A DNA stretch of 64,000 nucleotides from Eucalyptus grandis (taxonomy: Eukaryota; Streptophyta; Magnoliopsida; Myrtales; Myrtaceae), in assembly GCF_016545825.1 (NCBI RefSeq), contig NC_052621.1:37648687-37712686 (forward strand), in the 5' to 3' direction. The notes beneath the pieces are model-generated. The model made no database searches and was not told the origin of the DNA. It saw only the letters and a program-made list of their open reading frames with translations. The position numbers and the translations under genes were made by a program. This document shows, one piece after another, positions 12,487 to 24,800 of the stretch (its first letter is position 1; each line of letters begins with the position of its first letter).

Positions 12487-14980
12487 TTAAGGCTTTCCCT
12501 GGTTGTTTCCTCCATCATCTGGCAACTTAACAGCAGTGTATATTCCAGCTCCACAAAGCGCACCGAGAATGGGGGCAGTGAGGTAAATCCAGATGGCTCT
12601 GTAGTTTCCTGCTGCTATGGCCGGTCCCAATGTCCTTGCTGGATTCATTGAAGCTCCTGTGGTTGGCCTGTGCAATGAAACAAAAGGAGATGCCCCTGTG
12701 ACTGATATTGAGTTCTACGTCCCATAGTTTTCAACTCAACTATATTCTCTTTTTCCTTTCTCTGGTTTGTTAGTCTTATCCCTTTTAGTGGTTTTATGAA
12801 TCTGTATGAGCTTGAGCTAAGGACGAAAAGTAAGTTTTATCATTTTTATTCATCAGTACCCAAAGAGAGGTTTTTATTCTTATTGCTATCAATATGCTTT
12901 CATGCTCTCTTTTTTTTCCCTCAAGCTCCTTTGGCTTGATAAGAGTAATTTTGTCTTGAAACATACAGACAGCAGTGTTTACACATCAACGTTGCCTGTT
13001 GCCTGAAATACACAGAGATGCATTGTTAAGGTATTACATACCCAGCATGCAGGAAAGACCTTTTGTGTTGGTCACACAATGCTTATGGGGTGTTAATATT
13101 TCCGGGGGTCTAATAAATTTCCATACCGAGAGAAGCATGGACAATACCTAATTTTGCCTGTTCGGATTGATTTTTCTCTTCTTGTTGTTTGGCTTAATCT
13201 GAAGGTGATTTACAAGCTGAGTTGGTGGTGAAAATCTTGGAACTCGTGTGCATTTATGTGGCATGTATTGAGGACAACAAAAGTTCCCTAAACCAATTAA
13301 AGATTTAAAACAACTGAGAATTCCTAGTTACCCGGCGATAAGGATGTTGAGCATAACGGTAGCTCCCACTGCGATTCCCGCCAACTCTCCAACCTGTGTG
13401 TACATTTTCAATTGAAAATCGATTAAGCATGCCAATGGGTAGGTAAATGGAACTTTCATTCCATTTCATCTTGTTCATATGTGCATGTGTTTGATTTACT
13501 TGCGAAGCAAGCAGCAGACAAGAGAACTTGAGATGAGGAATATTGAAAGTGCAAGTGATCATGCATGGCTGCATCTATTACTGTTCAATGACCTCGTTTG
13601 TAGAGGGAGGAAAGAGCAAGCCTTTTGTTTAGATACCTGATTTCTTTACCATGGGCACGTGAGAGCCCGAGAGGTCAATCTCTGCACTGGTTTGATTTTT
13701 AATTACTTTGCGGTATTACCTTGCCAAAGTGGCACCTTGCATCTGACCATTGTCGGTGGATTTCGAGGAAATTAAAAATGGAAACACAGAAGATGTCTCC
13801 TTTTCCTCGGATTAAACTAAGAAGATAATTGCATCGAGGACAATGCACGTTGTATCTCTAATCACGGATCTGCACACCTATAAGGAAATAATATCCATCC
13901 CCATAACTGATGCTATAGTCACTTTTATGCCATGAGGGAGCTATTCATGAATGTAAAGATCATGTGCAGTGTCAGTAAGATGGTCATCTTCACAGAATCC
14001 TTCACTTCGAACCGAAATGAGGACTGACTGGACAAAGTGATGGCAATGAGTCCGATTACTTGTTCTTTCGGAGTTGGGATGGCTTTTTTGTGAGGGCTGT
14101 TTTCGGACAAAACAAAAGAGAGTAATTCAAACATGAAGAGTCCCTTACAGCTCTAGTGTCGGTAGCCACTGCAGTGACGACCAACATGAGGTTGAAGCTG
14201 ATGATAAACTCCAGAGCAAAAGCTTGACCATCACTAACACCTGCCGAAGGAACAGTCACTCCTCCACCCATTACCGGGTAGAATATCCCTTTCAGCGCAA
14301 ACGCTGCACACAGCGAGGCCACTGCCTGTGCTCCGATGTAAACAGGCACCTATACCCGAAGGAAATTAGAGCAAACCATCAGTACCTGCAGAACATTTTT
14401 CGTGTTAGTAAATTAGAATATCTTGGTAACTTCCATACATGTTTCCAAGGGAAGTGCTTGAGAGCTGCAAAGGAAATGGTGAGAGCCGGGTTGAGATGGG
14501 CTCCAGAGATGTGGCCGACCGCGAGTATCACGATCATGACGGCGAGGCCAGAGGAGGCAGCGAGGCCAAGTAGCGTCTCTGATCCATTAGTCTTCTGGTT
14601 CACTATGGGTGTGGCTGTTCCAGCAAATACTAGTATGAGGGTGCCAATGAATTCTGCTCCCACCTGATTTTTTGCAATGGCACATGATTCACAAAAGGCA
14701 ATGACAATAATGGGTCAGATTAAAAGTCGAATTCTCATTGCATAACGAGTACCTTTCTTGCGAGTGAAACTGGCGGGTGTAGCAATGAGCTGGACAGAGA
14801 TCTGGGCAATCCTCCTTCCATGGACCAAGCCTCCACAGTGAAGCAACCTGAGCAGTTCCTGAGAAGTGACTTCCTTCCATGACTTCTCTCTGCCCTCTGA
14901 CCACCTCCAAAGAGTGGAGCTCCTGGAGTGCCTGGAGTTACAGGAGTTGAAGGGGCTGATGGGACTTCCTCATTCTCCAT
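12487..14980 (-). CDS. NIP6-1: NIP-subfamily aquaporin, NIP6;1-like, five exons
   Basis: Plasma-membrane channel of the NIP subgroup that transports boric acid and small uncharged solutes. Exons in order are 14753-14980, 14439-14663, 14149-14349, 13332-13393 and 12487-12667. Borders are GT/AG and phases consistent, giving 298 aa. The N-terminus [20 protein letters not shown] and the LFGG that follows are typical of NIP5/NIP6. The pore motifs are HLNPALT (loop B) and SMNPART (loop E), so both NPA boxes are canonical; in the Arabidopsis NIP6;1 I recall, the second is NPV. The loop-E residues GAS-MNPAR put Ala at LE1 and Arg at LE2, consistent with a NIP6;1-type A-I-A-R filter. Six membrane segments are visible. 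The C-terminus is short (NNQGKP) and lacks the RSFRR end of NIP5;1/NIP6;1. The gene is intact. Confidence 0.9.
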
Positions 14981-15126
14981 TTTTCAGTTTCCAACTTCAC
15001 TTCAGATCAGCCGTAAGTAGTACTCTTTTGGGAAGAATTTATGCAACAACCAGTAGGTGGGCAAGTACTGAACTTTGGGGTACTAGTTTGGAACGAAGTT
15101 TGAAAAGCAATGACTCTGGTTTGAGG

Positions 15127-15195
15127 TATTTAAAGACGAAGGAAGATAGTTGACTTGGAGAATCCCAAGAAAGCGAGAGAGAGAGAGAGAGAGGG
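15127..15195 (-). promoter_or_regulatory. Candidate TATA box and (GA)n upstream of the NIP gene
   Basis: On the gene strand TTTAAATA lies at about 15,127-15,134, roughly 150 bp upstream of the start codon. A (GA)n tract follows upstream at 15,177-15,195. Position and composition suit a plant core promoter, but no transcription start can be read from sequence. Confidence 0.35.
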
Positions 15196-16659
15196 AGTTG
15201 CCATGTAAATTATCTTGTTTACATCTTTCGTTATATGCTTTTTTGACTGTTCTTCATTTTCTTTTAGCTCGCTATTGGTTGCATGTGCGGGGGAGACGGA
15301 TCTTGGAAAGTTTTTCCGCAATCATGTCGCGTGCATTTGTCACTTTACCTGCCATAATTATGGAAAGCCAAATTTGGATGACATCCTTGATTTTTTATTT
15401 GCATTTGCTTGGTTGAATATGGCTCAGATTGTGCTTTCTTCGGGGCGTTAATATTCAGCCAATCGCCGTTTGAGGATTAATTGAAGGTTGCATCAAGTAC
15501 ATGAAAAATGTGGATTATTTTTATTTTTTTAACTGTAATTGATTACGTCTATCATATTAGCGATAGAAAAAAAAAATTGCTATGGGAAACTGAGTTTCGA
15601 GTTTCTGTCCTTCTAGACATATGCACGCAATGTAGAAGTTCAATCAGTTAAGGGGAATCTTTGTTTTTCTAGTGTGTGAAGCGTAAATTGCGCACCTAAC
15701 ATCTCTTGAATATAGTTAATCAAAGGACACCATATGTGATCTGGCCACGACTGATGTCGACCATTGAAAAAATTAAACAACAAAGTGCCTTATTAAACTT
15801 GATTATAATCAATTCTTGAGATTTGTAAGTACTAAAGCTAACTGAATTAGATGCCAATTAACACATTTTGAATCTTAAGTACAAGAATAATTATTCCTCA
15901 TCAGTCCATGTAAGAAACTGAGATCCTCATATGTGTCGACAACCGTTGATTATGATATCGGGTCTGGAAAAAGTAGGCCAAGCTTTGCAAATAATGTTCT
16001 TGTTCTCTCTCCTCTGGAAATATGTTTCTTAAGAACAAAATTGAGCCGTTCATGATTTTCTGTTCTCTCTCATGTATTGAGCTAATTTCTTATTTTCTGC
16101 AACAAGGTTTTCATCAGATGATATTTTCATTTAGCATTCAAAAAACTAAGTGTGCCTCACCATCGACAATCCATTCATCAAATGAAAAGACCATAATGCT
16201 TGAGGTAGGCATCTTAATCCAACTGAATTACTAAATCAAAGTAACAAAAATGGATATGATATTGGGAAACAACGTCCATGGAGACGGAAAAATGATCCAT
16301 CCCCAGTTCTCTCGCTAGCCATTACGACGTGACTTACGAAACTAGAAATCCACTACCGGCAGCTTGACCATGGTCGAGTCCATGTGGGATCTACATGGCT
16401 TGATGGCTAATAGCAGCAGTCGTGGCTCCGTGTATCTTCAGTGAAACATTCTCTAGTTGCACATCACATCCCTTGAGAATCAAAAGAGAAGACCGTTTAT
16501 ACCTACTTACCTAAGAAAAGAACTTTAAACATAGGGGGGGCATAAATTCTCCTCATTCAAGGATGTGTGGCCACCCCCAGATTACCTGTTTGCTTCTCCA
16601 CTCATCTCCTGGACTTCAATTCAGCTTAAAATCAAAGCTCTGTGCCTTAAATTCCCTTT
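15196..16659. other. Spacer, no gene recognised
   Basis: Upstream region of the aquaporin gene and AT-rich spacer. Open frames are short, not conserved in any family I recognise, and lack splice-compatible neighbours. Confidence 0.45.
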
Positions 16660-17040
16660 TCACTTGATTGCAGTCTCCGTCAAAGCTTTGACATCGTGCA
16701 AGACTGTAGGAACATCCTGTGTAGTAATAAAGGATTATTGTCAAATCAACCAGTAGCACAAAAAGAACACCAGGAGCATTCCTGTAAGGACATTGATTTT
16801 GTTGTGCTTTGTACAATGGAGGAGGAATATGAAATCAAGCATCGAAAATGAAACCCATTGTTAGCCAGTCATTTTGGAACAGAAGAGGCCTTTAAAACAA
16901 ATTTCTTTCTTTCATGTGGCGACATCATAGAGCCAAACATGCTCTGTAGGGATGGGACAATTTCATTAAAGTTCCTGGATGCTATACTGAGAACCTCAAC
17001 ATTAACTGCATATGAAACATCGGGAGGTGCTAAAAACCAC
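16660..17040 (-). other. Two unidentified exon-like blocks
   Basis: On the minus strand an acceptor at 17041-17042 opens a 56-codon frame beginning WFLAPPDVSYAVNVEVL and ending at a stop at 16869-16871. A second acceptor at 16717-16718 opens DVPTVLHDVKALTETAIK followed by a stop (16660-16716). Both read like real C-terminal coding sequence. I do not recognise the family and could not find a clean donor between them. They may be the end of a decayed gene. Confidence 0.3.
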
Positions 17041-18199
17041 CTATTTTCAGGGAGAAAATAGGCAGCATAAGTGAATATAGAACAGCAACAAATGCAAAGA
17101 AGGCACCGTCACACTCAATGGTAGAAAAGGAAAATCATCCTATCCCAACAAGTACACAGAATGATTGCATTCCATTGCTCAACACAGCACTCAATCATGC
17201 TGGAACTGAGAGATTACGGCATTCGATGGAACTAGCAGAGAGGGCGCACAACAAAACCTCAAAAGAAAAAGAAGTTTTAGAAAGGACAACAAGTTCACCA
17301 GAAAGAATGATAACAAGAACTTTGACCTGAAAGTTGTAATTACCCGCTGCAAGGATGACAACTTTTTTTTAATGTGTTTGGTCACATTAAAGTAACGTAA
17401 CAATGCCTTAAACGACCAAACGGTAAATGAGTTAGCATTTCTTAATCCTGAGGACAAGTACAACAAAGATGCATATCATTTATAAACATTCTAGCTATCA
17501 GCTCAGTGAACTTGAATATATATTCTCTAACATATCATTCAAAAGTTTTAACCTCATAGGTTACTCGATCAGATATCAAGAAAATTGCTTGATAAAACTT
17601 CTGGAGGACACACAAAGAAGCAAAAGAAGGGGACACAAATCACATATAGCCCTACAACTGAATGCAAGAAAAACCATTTCGGACAGCAAGATCTACAGAT
17701 AGCAAGGGTGGCTGGCCCAACATGTAGTACAAACTGTTTCATTGTTGCGTATCTATATGCTATATGCATTTCTTGTTCATCATCTGCAGAATTCACTAAT
17801 ACACAAATTGATACATGATACTTCCACAACGTCATGGAGAAGCGGAAGATGGTACATTTGGCATCAGGAGAAGAAGATTTCAAAATCCAGGAGTACAGCA
17901 AATCTTGCCAGTTATTTTACTTTCAGATATTGTGTCAACATGTATTCTTAAAAATAATTTTTACACTCACAAGAGGACCTTGTTCTGAACATAATTTGTT
18001 CCACAAACATGTTCTAGTGAAAAAGCTTTGTTGATATGTACCAAAGCCAAAAGCAATTATAATCCAGCTTATCTTATGAACTTCAAAACAACTAAAAGAT
18101 AATGGTGAAAATTTTAACTAACAAAACTCTGCCAAAATTCACAGAGCAGCATTTGCATAAGACAAAGTAGGACAAACAACTTCAAAAACAACCCTTCTA
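17041..18199. other. Spacer, no gene recognised
   Basis: AT-rich, with scattered short open frames on both strands and nothing with family features. If the exon-like blocks below belong to a gene, earlier exons could lie here, but none was found. Confidence 0.4.
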
Positions 18200-19037
18200 C
18201 TAAATTCTAGTTAATGTTCGTTGTGTACTTTGTTCATTTTGAAAACCTAGACCATACAATACACCAGCATATTTCTCCAGTGATCCTTTAAAGAAATTGT
18301 CGTTCGATTTTCTAAAAGTACAGGATGTCAACAAACTATCAGATCCAGCTTGGTGACAAATCCCCGCTCTTTCCTTTTCTAACAACTCCGCGAGCTTGTT
18401 CAGACCTCCATGAAGACTATTGCAGAACTTCATCAGGTGCTTGATGTCATATAACATCAGGAAATACATGTCTGTCAATTTAAAGAATTCGGATTGCGTG
18501 TTGGGCAAATCCTGACACGTCAACAGCTTGAGCAAGTAAAATCATAACCACCACGGAAAGTCACCCAATAAACGCTATCATTCAGCACGATGCCAGATGA
18601 CATCAATAACTCCCCAAATTGCGCTGCGTCAACGCCCTTCTCATTGTTCTTCCTGAAATCTATGCCACACTGCTTGAGAAGCTCGATGGAATCACTTGCG
18701 AAGACATCCTCAGTCAATTGAATTCCCGAAGGTTGAATTGCCATATGCGATACTTATCCGTCCTGCAAGTTGGCAAGTTCTCTTTCTCATCGAAGAGCGT
18801 GAGACCCAACCGAATCAGCTTCAGCAGATTGACATTGTCCTTCAATGTTTGGTAGTGGTAGTCATTTGGGCTCTGGAAACTGCCCACAGGGCGGAGAACA
18901 ACACCAGGGAACTCGGTATCCATGGCGATGTACAAATAATCGTTGACAATTGCGCGGATTAGCTCAAATTCTTGCTCAAGGTTATCGTTACAAACCTTGC
19001 GGATATGAATCGAGTCACTCTTGGGCAACAGCGACGT
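18200..19037 (-). pseudogene. CCR4-associated factor 1 (CAF1) deadenylase, broken
   Basis: Intronless relic of a CAF1/POP2 3'-5' poly(A) exonuclease, the catalytic subunit family of the CCR4-NOT complex. Recognisable blocks are [33 protein letters not shown] (first DEDD residues), [40 protein letters not shown] and [14 protein letters not shown]. Three lesions are visible. The codon at the expected start (19035-19037) is ACG instead of ATG. A one-base loss after NLREFN creates a stop at about 18,714. A few bases are lost after GGYDF near 18,545, shifting the frame again. The second half ends at 18,200. Plant CAF1 genes are usually intronless, so lack of introns does not by itself show retroposition. 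Confidence 0.85.
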
Positions 19038-19214
19038 CCCTTTAAGGCATAAATGAAGCTGAAATGGATGAAATTTCAGGTCTCTAAGAGTGCACATGTT
19101 ATCGTTACAAACCTTGCGGATATGAATTGAGTCACTCTTGGGCAATAGCAACGTCCCTTTAAGGCATAAATGAAGCCGAAATGGACGAAATTTCAGGTCT
19201 TTAAGAGTGTACAT
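18981..19214. repeat. 117-bp tandem duplication at the CAF1 5' end
   Basis: 18981-19097 and 19098-19214 are adjacent direct copies, both starting GTTATCGTTACAAACCTTGC, with only a few substitutions. The length is 39 codons, so the frame stays open through both. It duplicates the first CAF1 codons plus leader. Confidence 0.93.
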
Positions 19215-21410
19215 GACAAAATTTCTGGAACAAAAATTGATTTCTAGAACAAAAATTGATTTCTGGCCAGAAATTGATTTCTCAATTTCTGAAATAAAAA
19301 TTGAGAAGTTAAAAATTTTAAATTTTCGATTTATTCTTCAAATCTATTTTTGGAATATAAATTTATTTCAAAATAGAAAAATCAAATTGCGTTACCACAC
19401 GAATTTTTATTCCAAACCTGTTCGGGGAATAGAAAAACAAAGAAGTAGAAATTTTATCATGCACGCTCTAAACAAAGACTTATACAATCAACCTGAAAAA
19501 GAAAAATTCAGGCTTATCCGAAAGCCTATTGGGTCGAACCGAATCTGCAAAAGGTCACGTAAAGGTCTATACTTTATATACGACCAACAAAATTGATGGA
19601 CACCCAACATGCTCCGGAAAGTAAAAAAAGCCAAATCCAACGCAAGAACATGGACAGCATGTCGAACAACAGAGTTGGAACATGCCCGGTTATTGAAAGC
19701 GACCTTCCAAAGGGATCGATAGAGGGGTCGACGCAGCGAACACGAGCTGGAAAAGATTGGCGATAGCGGAGAGGAAGAACAGAGAGAGGAACGGAGATAG
19801 GAAACGAATGGCCTCCCCCTCCCTCCCTCTCTCTCTCAAGAGCATGTTCATTTGAAGGCGTTTATGAGACGCGGAGAACCAAATTTTAAGACAGCTTTTG
19901 TGTTCTGTTTGAATAATCAAATTTTTGATGTTGCTGTCATGTTTCATTTGTTCCCGGGTTTTTCTTCTGTCTTGAGCCATGCCCATTGCCCACCCCTATT
20001 TTAGCTCTGTACACACCCTAAGAAATCACAATGACAGAAGTACCCATAGTGCGGGTTTCCCAATAAGTCCTAGCTAGGAGTGAGCATATCGGACTGCCTT
20101 GATCAAGAATTGCTCGGACTGAACTGAATCGACTGATTTGGTCCAATCCCCTAGAGTGTCGATTTGGTTCCCGATTCTAGGAGAAAACCGCACCAAGCCG
20201 AACTAACTCTATATATTTTTATATTTTTAAGTGACAATAAATCATAAAATTGTAATAACTCTAGTTTTTTTTTTAATTTTTTAAAATTCTTTTTTGTAAA
20301 TAGCCAATTCTATTGGATTTGATCAAACCAGTTGGTCCGGTTTGAATTCTAATCTTAAGATTGTCTATTCTAGTTCTCGGTCCCAAAAAATGGGAACCGA
20401 TCCTCCCAGTTTGGTTTTCGATTTTTAAGGAAAATTGGATCAGACTGAAAACTGATCATTTCTACTCCCAGTAAGTTCGTGCAAGCGTTTGACCAAAAAA
20501 AAAAAAAAAGTCCGTGCAAGCGGAGTTTGTAGGGCGCAAGTCCGTGCAAACGGAAGTGTGTAGGGTGCAATGAAATGGGGGCAAGCTCGATCCATGATGG
20601 TCTGCTCGGCGACAGCCTCCGACAACGAGCGTGGGGCGATGGGAGCAGAGTGAGGCATCGGGAGAATGCCTGTGCCGCGGCCTCCAGGGGGATCGCGGGA
20701 TCCATAATGTGGGTATATTTGTCATTTTCAACTTCTTAAGGTCTATATAGAGCCAAAGTTGGGGTGCATTAGCCTTCACCTTTTTAAAAAAAAAAAAAAA
20801 TTATTAATACTACTAAAAACTCTAAATTATTTTTGTTGTGATGCTAATATCCCAAACTCTTTTTATGCCATGTAAAGTCACCGTAATAGTCATATTCCGA
20901 GTTATTTCCACAAAAAATACTATACTATTCCTATTGCAATATCACTACCTTAAACTTCTTATTCACACTAAAAAAAAATCCAAACTTATATTAATGTGAC
21001 CAATGTGACCTTATTCATAGTGTTTCTTCCCAAACAAACATTAAAAATCTTATGGAACCACTTGCATGGACAACAAAAGTAAAAAAGAAGTGGACATGAA
21101 ATTGGAAATCAAATCAACGTTGTTACTTGAGTTACTAGAGGGAAACGATGTCATTTCATAGCCATATCATATCGTTTTTAAAAGGAAATGAAATGATGTT
21201 GGTTTTATTAAAATTATGTCGAAACATGACCAATTACTAAACAAATGGTAAGTGGTCAAATATCGGATCATATAGTATGATTACGACACCTATCTTGTTA
21301 CATAACGATTTTAAAAGATAAAATTAAGTGATGGGCATAGAGTTGAACATTTTTAGTGATTAAGGGGGGCGACTAAGCACAAAATCCTAGGGAAAAAACT
21401 AAGAAGGAAA
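19215..21410. other. Repeat-rich spacer before the PDS5 array
   Basis: No gene is supported. 19,215-19,420 is a run of diverged TTTCTGGAACAAAAATTGAT-like repeats of the kind seen in AT-rich MITEs. 20,480-20,580 has two direct copies of a GTCCGTGCAAGCGGA-type unit. The rest is AT-rich. Confidence 0.45.
20075..20470. mobile_element. Possible degenerate MITE
   Basis: The left part begins AGGAGTGAGCATATCGGACT. The right end, on the other strand, begins GGGAGTAGAAATGATCAGT. In between are partly inverted motifs such as GATTTGGTTCCCGATTCTAG and its counterpart GGTCCGGTTTGAATTC. Terminal match is weak and no clear target duplication is seen, so boundaries are approximate. Confidence 0.35.
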
Positions 21411-21898
21411 TAAAATGGCAAGTGAATTATATGTCCTCCAAAATTCCAAAGTCCCCAAGATTTGACATATACCTTTGAAAGCTCTTATTTTTATTATTTG
21501 GTCACTCGAAAGAAGCAAACGTGAAAGCGCCAATGAAGAGCACAGTGCCACAGTCGGAGGAGGAGCCGGCCGAGGAACCAAAAATGGGAGCGGATTCGAA
21601 GCCCAAGAATTCAGACCAAATTCATAGTATTGGCGGAATCCGAATTCGGGTGTTCCTCAATTCCGTTCTTGGTTGCATCAGCCTGCATGGTCTGCACTAC
21701 GCCTCGAATCCCCAATCGCTGCCTCCCCACTCTTGCTCTCGAGTTGCCCAGTTTTGATTTTCGCCTTTAGAACGCACCATGAGTTTCGGATTGCTCTACC
21801 CGCGAAGCCCGCAAGAGAACATCGCCGATCTTTGTGTTTCTTTGAGCGTGAGAGTGCGTGCGTGCGTGAGTGACCGCTGCAGGTGAGGAGAGAGAGAA
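21411..21898 (+). promoter_or_regulatory. Conserved proximal upstream segment of PDS5 copy A
   Basis: Alignable, although diverged, with 35,360-35,706, 47,720-48,066 and 63,630-63,977. Shared features are TGGCAAGT near the start, a CC-AAG-x-CCCAAGAT block, GAAAGCT or GAAGCTATC, and GCACAxAGTC-x-GA. It is the only upstream sequence shared by all four copies, so it probably holds the core promoter and 5' UTR. Confidence 0.6.
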
Positions 21899-24800
21899 AT
21901 GGCGTCCTCTTCTTCCTCGTTCGAGAGGAGCTTGGAAGCCAAGCTCAGATGGGTTGGCAATGGCCTCCTCAATGCCCCTTCTTCTGGCGATGAGCTGCTC
22001 GCTCTCCTCGAAGTATGGTTGCCCAATTTGCCCATTCATGCATTCGCATATGATGATCTGGTGTGCAGTGTTTCTTGGCCTCACTTGCATTGGGTTTTCT
22101 TGCGTGTGCTGTGCTCGTTGGGATATAGCTCGATGGTGTTTGAATAGCTGTTTGGTGCTGCTTGGTAGTTGCCCTGAATTACTCGTCGGCGTTCTTTGCC
22201 TTTGGAACTGATTGCCATTTCTCTTCTGAATTTGTTCCATCATTCTTTTGTATCACATATAATGATTCTTCACATGGTTTTGTAGATTGTGTCCTTGTCC
22301 TTCCAAGATTGCAGCTTTAGGCTCATTTGATCGCCTTTTGGCTACGTATGATGTTTCTTGTCATCTGACGTTATGTATTCAGTCCCCATTGCGGCAATTC
22401 ATATGGTGCATTTTTGGGTGAAATATACTAATTTTGTACTTCTAGTTACTCATTTGTTAATTATCATGTGTCAAATGCCCCCTTGCTGTCTTGCTGGGTC
22501 TTCTCTTGCTAACCGCTGGCAGTTGGGACATGTCAAGAATCATCAGGAAATAATTGTGGCAGATACGCTAAGTTATCTGGTAGATAAAGTTTTACTTGGA
22601 GGTCTAGATTCAGTTAATATCTATGTTCTACCTTAAGGTCGTATAATGGCTATCAAGCTCTGTTCCGGACCATAAAATATCAGATATGGTGTTTTATCTT
22701 TTATTTATTTTTCCTTTGCAGTGGAGGCACGAATGCTTTACTTACATTGCTTGTTGTGCTTAATGTTTCTTTAACATTTGCTTCTTTGCACGATTAATGA
22801 TGTTTGTGCCCCCATGAGTTTTAAAACTCCGTTGCTTATTTGATTTTTCATCCCCCTCGTACACTTGATGATTTTTTTATTTGTTCATTGACATCACTTA
22901 TCCACTGCTTTACTATTTTCAATGAGTGTGCCTTTTCTTCTTGTGATTTTGGAAGGATTTCTCTTATCAGCTAATGTTATTACCATGACTTACATGTTCA
23001 ACTGCATTTCAGGATGCTGAGTATCTGTTAGCTAACATGGAGCAAGGACCGTCAGACCCTCTCCAAGATTCCCTTCTTCCACTTATGAAGGCACTAATTG
23101 CTGATTCTCTTTTGAAACATTCTGTTGAGGGTGTTAGGGTTTCTGTAACATATTGCTTTAGTGAGGTTCTGAGGATAAGTGCGCCTCAAGAACCGTACAA
23201 TGATGACCAGATGAAGGTGTAATATCTGATATCCTACTTTGAAATGGCTATTTTGATGCAGCCAACACTTTTCATGTTACTTAAAATTGGCGTGTTAGTA
23301 TTGAATGGTTTTCGTATCAATTCATTTCATTGACGTGCAGGTGATTTTTGAGTTAATTGTGGAGGCATTTTCTAAGTTATCTCAGCCATCCATGCAATAT
23401 TATGAAAAGGTCCTGTCCATTCTTGAGACTGTTGCAAGGGTCAGAGCATGCCTTCTTATGCTTGACCTTCAATGCAATGCGCTGGTAGTCCAGATGTTCC
23501 AAAATTTCTGGGCAATCATTAGGTAAAAGGCTCACTGGATACATTTGTTAACTAACTTATTTTCTCACTTTTGTATAATAATTGGACTTATTTTGAGAGA
23601 CTGAAAGCTCTTTTATTGATGAGAATATAAGTGAGTCTTTTGGACTGACTGATATTCTAGAGGATAGCATTGCTCTTCTGAGTCCTTCGAGTTGACTGAA
23701 GAAATTTTGCTTGTCTTTTTATCCATTAACCTTACTTTTGACTCAAATATGTTGAGCATGATGCCATGATATTTGCTGATTACATTCATCAAGGCTAATC
23801 TATGAGGTAGGTTCCTTTTGTGGTTGGACAAAAATCTGGTTAACAAGGTCACATGGTTTTCCTTGGTACTTATGACTTTCTGTTTGGTAATATAGGCACA
23901 GATTTTCCTGCTAAACTCAATTAAGTGGGGTCTGCACTAAAGATTTGGTCTTAAGCTGATCGTGGCTGGGTTATCCTAAAATCCAAAACTTGAAGTGCAA
24001 GAAATAGTAGTAAAAAGTCTTTCTTCTTCTTTTGATATTGGGATGGGGGTTTTGGGGGTGGGTTGGAAGGTGGCAAGAACAAATCCTACCTCTTTGGAGA
24101 AGGTGGATTCTAGGATCTATCTGCCAGTGCCTTCATTATTTTGTTATTCTGTCTTCCCATTTCTCTGTCATATATTAGCTCTTATGTGCTTTTTTTGATG
24201 CTAACAATTGAAATATTAAGTTCACCTTTTACTTTTTGTCGTCTTTGGCAAGAATAGTACATGCTTTAACTAGTAAGATGTTTTGAGCATGAAGAAAATA
24301 CAAGTGGATGTTTATGAAAAGGAAGCAGTCCTCAAGGAAGGATTTTGTAGTATATTGTGTATCAAGTAGTGATCCTATTCATGTTGGGGAAAAAAGGTGA
24401 CTTTCTAGTGTAAATATCAACATTTCTTTGATAGGACACTCTGTCAATGTTCTCATTTGATGGCTTACTTGAATAAAATTATAGTTCTCGACATATTTCT
24501 ACTGTTTCTCCTTTTTCTTTTCTCTGTAGTGTTCACCTTTGATACGCTGTCATTTTTTTATGATCTCTTCTTGGTCAAGGTCGGATCCCACTGAAGATGT
24601 ACTGTGGGCTGTGGAGCAAATCATGATGGACATTCTTGGTGAAAGTGAGGAGATCTCCTTGGGGCTTCTCAGTCCTCTTCTTGCTAGTGTTCTAAAAGAA
24701 AATAAGGTAATTGTCTTGGTCCTTTCTGCCATTAGTGTGGTTTCTGTGTGCTTTAGTTTCTGATGGGGTGTATACCGTCATTTAGAACGTTGCACCTTTG

